Below are positions 62,171 through 64,000 of a stretch of 64,000 bases of DNA, in pieces. Source of the DNA: Plecoglossus altivelis (taxonomy: Eukaryota; Chordata; Actinopteri; Osmeriformes; Plecoglossidae); contig BROE01000023.1 of assembly GCA_036571765.1 (NCBI GenBank), forward strand, positions 5,012,472 through 5,076,471, written 5' to 3'. A program made the position numbers and the translations under genes. The notes below the pieces were generated by a model, which saw only the letters and a program-made list of their open reading frames with translations, was not told where the DNA came from and made no database searches. The first letter of the stretch is position 1. Each line of letters opens with the position of its first letter.

Positions 62171-63425
62171 TATTTTTTCTTGAAAAGAGAGCGGGAAAAC
62201 GGTCACGCTGAGATTTTGGCCACTTATAAACAGTATAAAGAAAAGCTCTTCAGGCTTCCTGCCACAGAGCACGGAGCGAACTAGGAAAGCTCCAGAGCAG
62301 TACAATGATCAATAGGGATGGAAGTGGTCGACGTCACAGAGCGACTAATTGAAACGCCTCATTCTGCACCCGCTGTGACCCGCCCACAGCCTCCTGAGAA
62401 ACCTCACCCCATTACTGGAGAGCAGCACTGGGGTTTGTTCTCAACTTTGGAGTCAGAATCTAGTTATGTGTTTTATACCGCGTATACCCAATGGAGCCAA
62501 CACTGAGGACAGTAATAAGCCAGCTTAGATAAGAATTAAGTTTCATTCTGGTAGACAGCAAGAGCGTAAACAAACTATTGATTGTTCTAACTACACTATT
62601 TGAGTTTTGGGTGATTTTCCGAAAACCTTTCATGCAAAAAAAAAAGGTTTGAGCATGTCTAATCACTGCAGAAAATAGTTTGAATTATGCTTTGTGTAAC
62701 ACCACCTGACCTGGGGTTGAGGAAAAAGACAGCTCAAGGCTTTCACATTTCCACTAAATTGAGTGGGCTAGGTAGGCGTTCATTTCAAGAACAGTACTTT
62801 GAGAAGAAATCGTTTTCCCCCCCACACTTTCCGAGACTTTAATCTTCGCTGTTTATGATGAAACTCTGTAGAACAATCTCAAACAACTGTTTTGTGTGTG
62901 TTTTGCTGAGATTCATCTTTCTGAGCTGGGTTGGGGGGGGGGGGGTGTGAGCATGTGTACGACGTGGAGTTAACATCACAGATGGCACTTTGTGCCCACA
63001 GCGCCAGCCCCTGCAGGTCTGGAGTCATGGTTGGCAGGTGCTGAGGAGAACGTTGTGTGGTGTTTGAATAAAAAGCCTCCATAATCTTCAATCCAATCTG
63101 TGGAAAAATCAAGATCGGATCCACTGAACCAGATCTTTGTTTTCTCTGCTCCCCTCCGAGCCTGCGATGAGGGAGGCTGTCAGCAAGAGAGAGCGAGAGA
63201 GACAGGGAGGGAGAAAGAGAGAACTGGAGGAAGAGGCAGGAGGAAGGGAGAGGGAGAGTAGAGGACATAGAAGCCATGCTGAGGCCTGTCTGTGGATGTT
63301 TGGGAGGACAAAGGGAAGGCCAGAGAAGCAGGTCTGAGAGAAAGGAGGGAGAGAAAGGGAAGAGCGAAAGCCATTTGAGTGACTGCGTGAACGAGGGAAG
63401 GGAAGAGAGTGAAATCAAGGAAGCA
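62171..63425. other. Unique DNA plus a purine-rich tract
   Basis: A G13 run occupies 62933-62945, and GA-rich sequence 63186-63365 (AGAGAGAGCGAGAGAGAC and GGAGGAAG-type). The 179-codon minus frame across 62879-63418 is Ser/Leu/Pro-rich because of that tract. No gene is called. Confidence 0.55.
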
Positions 63426-63429
63426 GCAG

Positions 63430-64000
63430 AGATCCTACGCTAACAGATGGCGTTGCTGGGCAGTAAGCGGTGTCATCTGTGTGTCGTTGTTCTTTTGCAG
63501 CAATTATCAATCAAAGACAGTACAGATGCAGCGTAGATGAGCGGTGAACAGCTAACCTCTGCGTGAGCCATTGTCCAAAAACAGCCAGTGCAACAGACTA
63601 AAGCAAATGAGGCAGAAAGGCAATTTCAAGCTCCGACTTCAACTGTAACAGTCCATTTGCAAAGCGAGGCTCGTTTCCTTGTTCATCAGTATGTCCCGTA
63701 TTAGAGAAAATCCATGATAGGAGCCCTCCCTTTCACAGCACCATCTCTCCATCCCCAAAGTATCTCTGATGGTGAGCAACATCTGCACAGCGACATGGTT
63801 TGTAAACTTGCAGCTGGTCAATACCCTCTCTTTCACCACTGTCCAGACGGACACAATTACAGGGGCACCGCGAGGGAATGTCATATAGATCATCTGTGCT
63901 TTTGACTTCAGAATGATGTGTCCAGAGTTGGGGATCGTTGATCGGTTTCCAATTTTGCTTCTCATATTAGGTTCGGATTGCAGTATTTTTTGCATTTCAT
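63430..64000. promoter_or_regulatory. Candidate regulatory block H at the window end
   Basis: This is unique, complex sequence. ATCAATCA (63506-63513, PBX/HOX type) overlaps ATCAAAG (63510-63516, the reverse complement of a TCF/LEF CTTTGAT site) within CAATTATCAATCAAAGAC. A 118-codon minus frame (63639-63995) has no recognisable domain. The block continues beyond the window edge, so its extent is unknown. Confidence 0.25.

Overview
This 64 kb window looks like non-coding chromosomal DNA from a vertebrate, most likely a ray-finned fish. It is rich in long (CA)n and (CT/GA)n microsatellites and homopolymer G/C runs. It carries a tRNA-derived SINE fragment of a type common in teleosts and a palindromic GGTTCT/AGAACC repeat of a kind seen in fish genomes. 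It has no prokaryotic operon structure, no Alu- or L1-like sequence, and one run of Ns marking an assembly gap. The species cannot be named from the sequence.

I found no protein-coding gene, rRNA, tRNA or convincing microRNA that I can support. The long open frames are of two kinds: translations of simple repeats (Ser/Leu/Pro, Cys/Val or Glu/Arg/Gly runs), or ordinary unique-sequence frames of 100-170 codons with no recognisable domain. The window is therefore intergenic (a gene desert) or lies inside very large introns. No entry in the annotation is a CDS.

Layout: 1-5.1 kb is unique, with two regulatory-looking AT-rich blocks. 5.1-7.0 kb is repeat-rich, with TCCC, CT and CA tracts and a G-quadruplex-type run. 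7.0-9.5 kb holds a CTCF-like site, a TATA/CCAAT promoter-like arrangement and a CpG-dense patch. 9.5-13.0 kb is dominated by purine/pyrimidine and CA tracts. 13-22 kb alternates unique blocks with microsatellites. 22-28 kb holds two adjacent perfect hairpins and a cluster of nuclear-receptor half-sites. 28-34.8 kb is AT-rich, with the SINE and the GGTTCT repeat. 34.85-35.43 kb is an N gap flanked by two copies of the same sequence, most likely an unmerged contig overlap. 35.4-42 kb is mixed unique and repeat DNA. 42-58 kb is the most enhancer-like part, with several AT-rich blocks carrying homeodomain and POU-octamer motifs. 58-64 kb has CA and pyrimidine tracts and a last regulatory-looking block.

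The best working model is a regulatory landscape of a distant developmental gene: scattered candidate enhancers, a few possible architectural (CTCF-like) sites, and microsatellites between them. This is inference. Conservation, which would settle it, cannot be judged from one sequence. The most solid single observation is the false duplication around the gap. The most intriguing small-scale structures are the paired hairpins at 22.5 kb and the half-site cluster at 26.0 kb.
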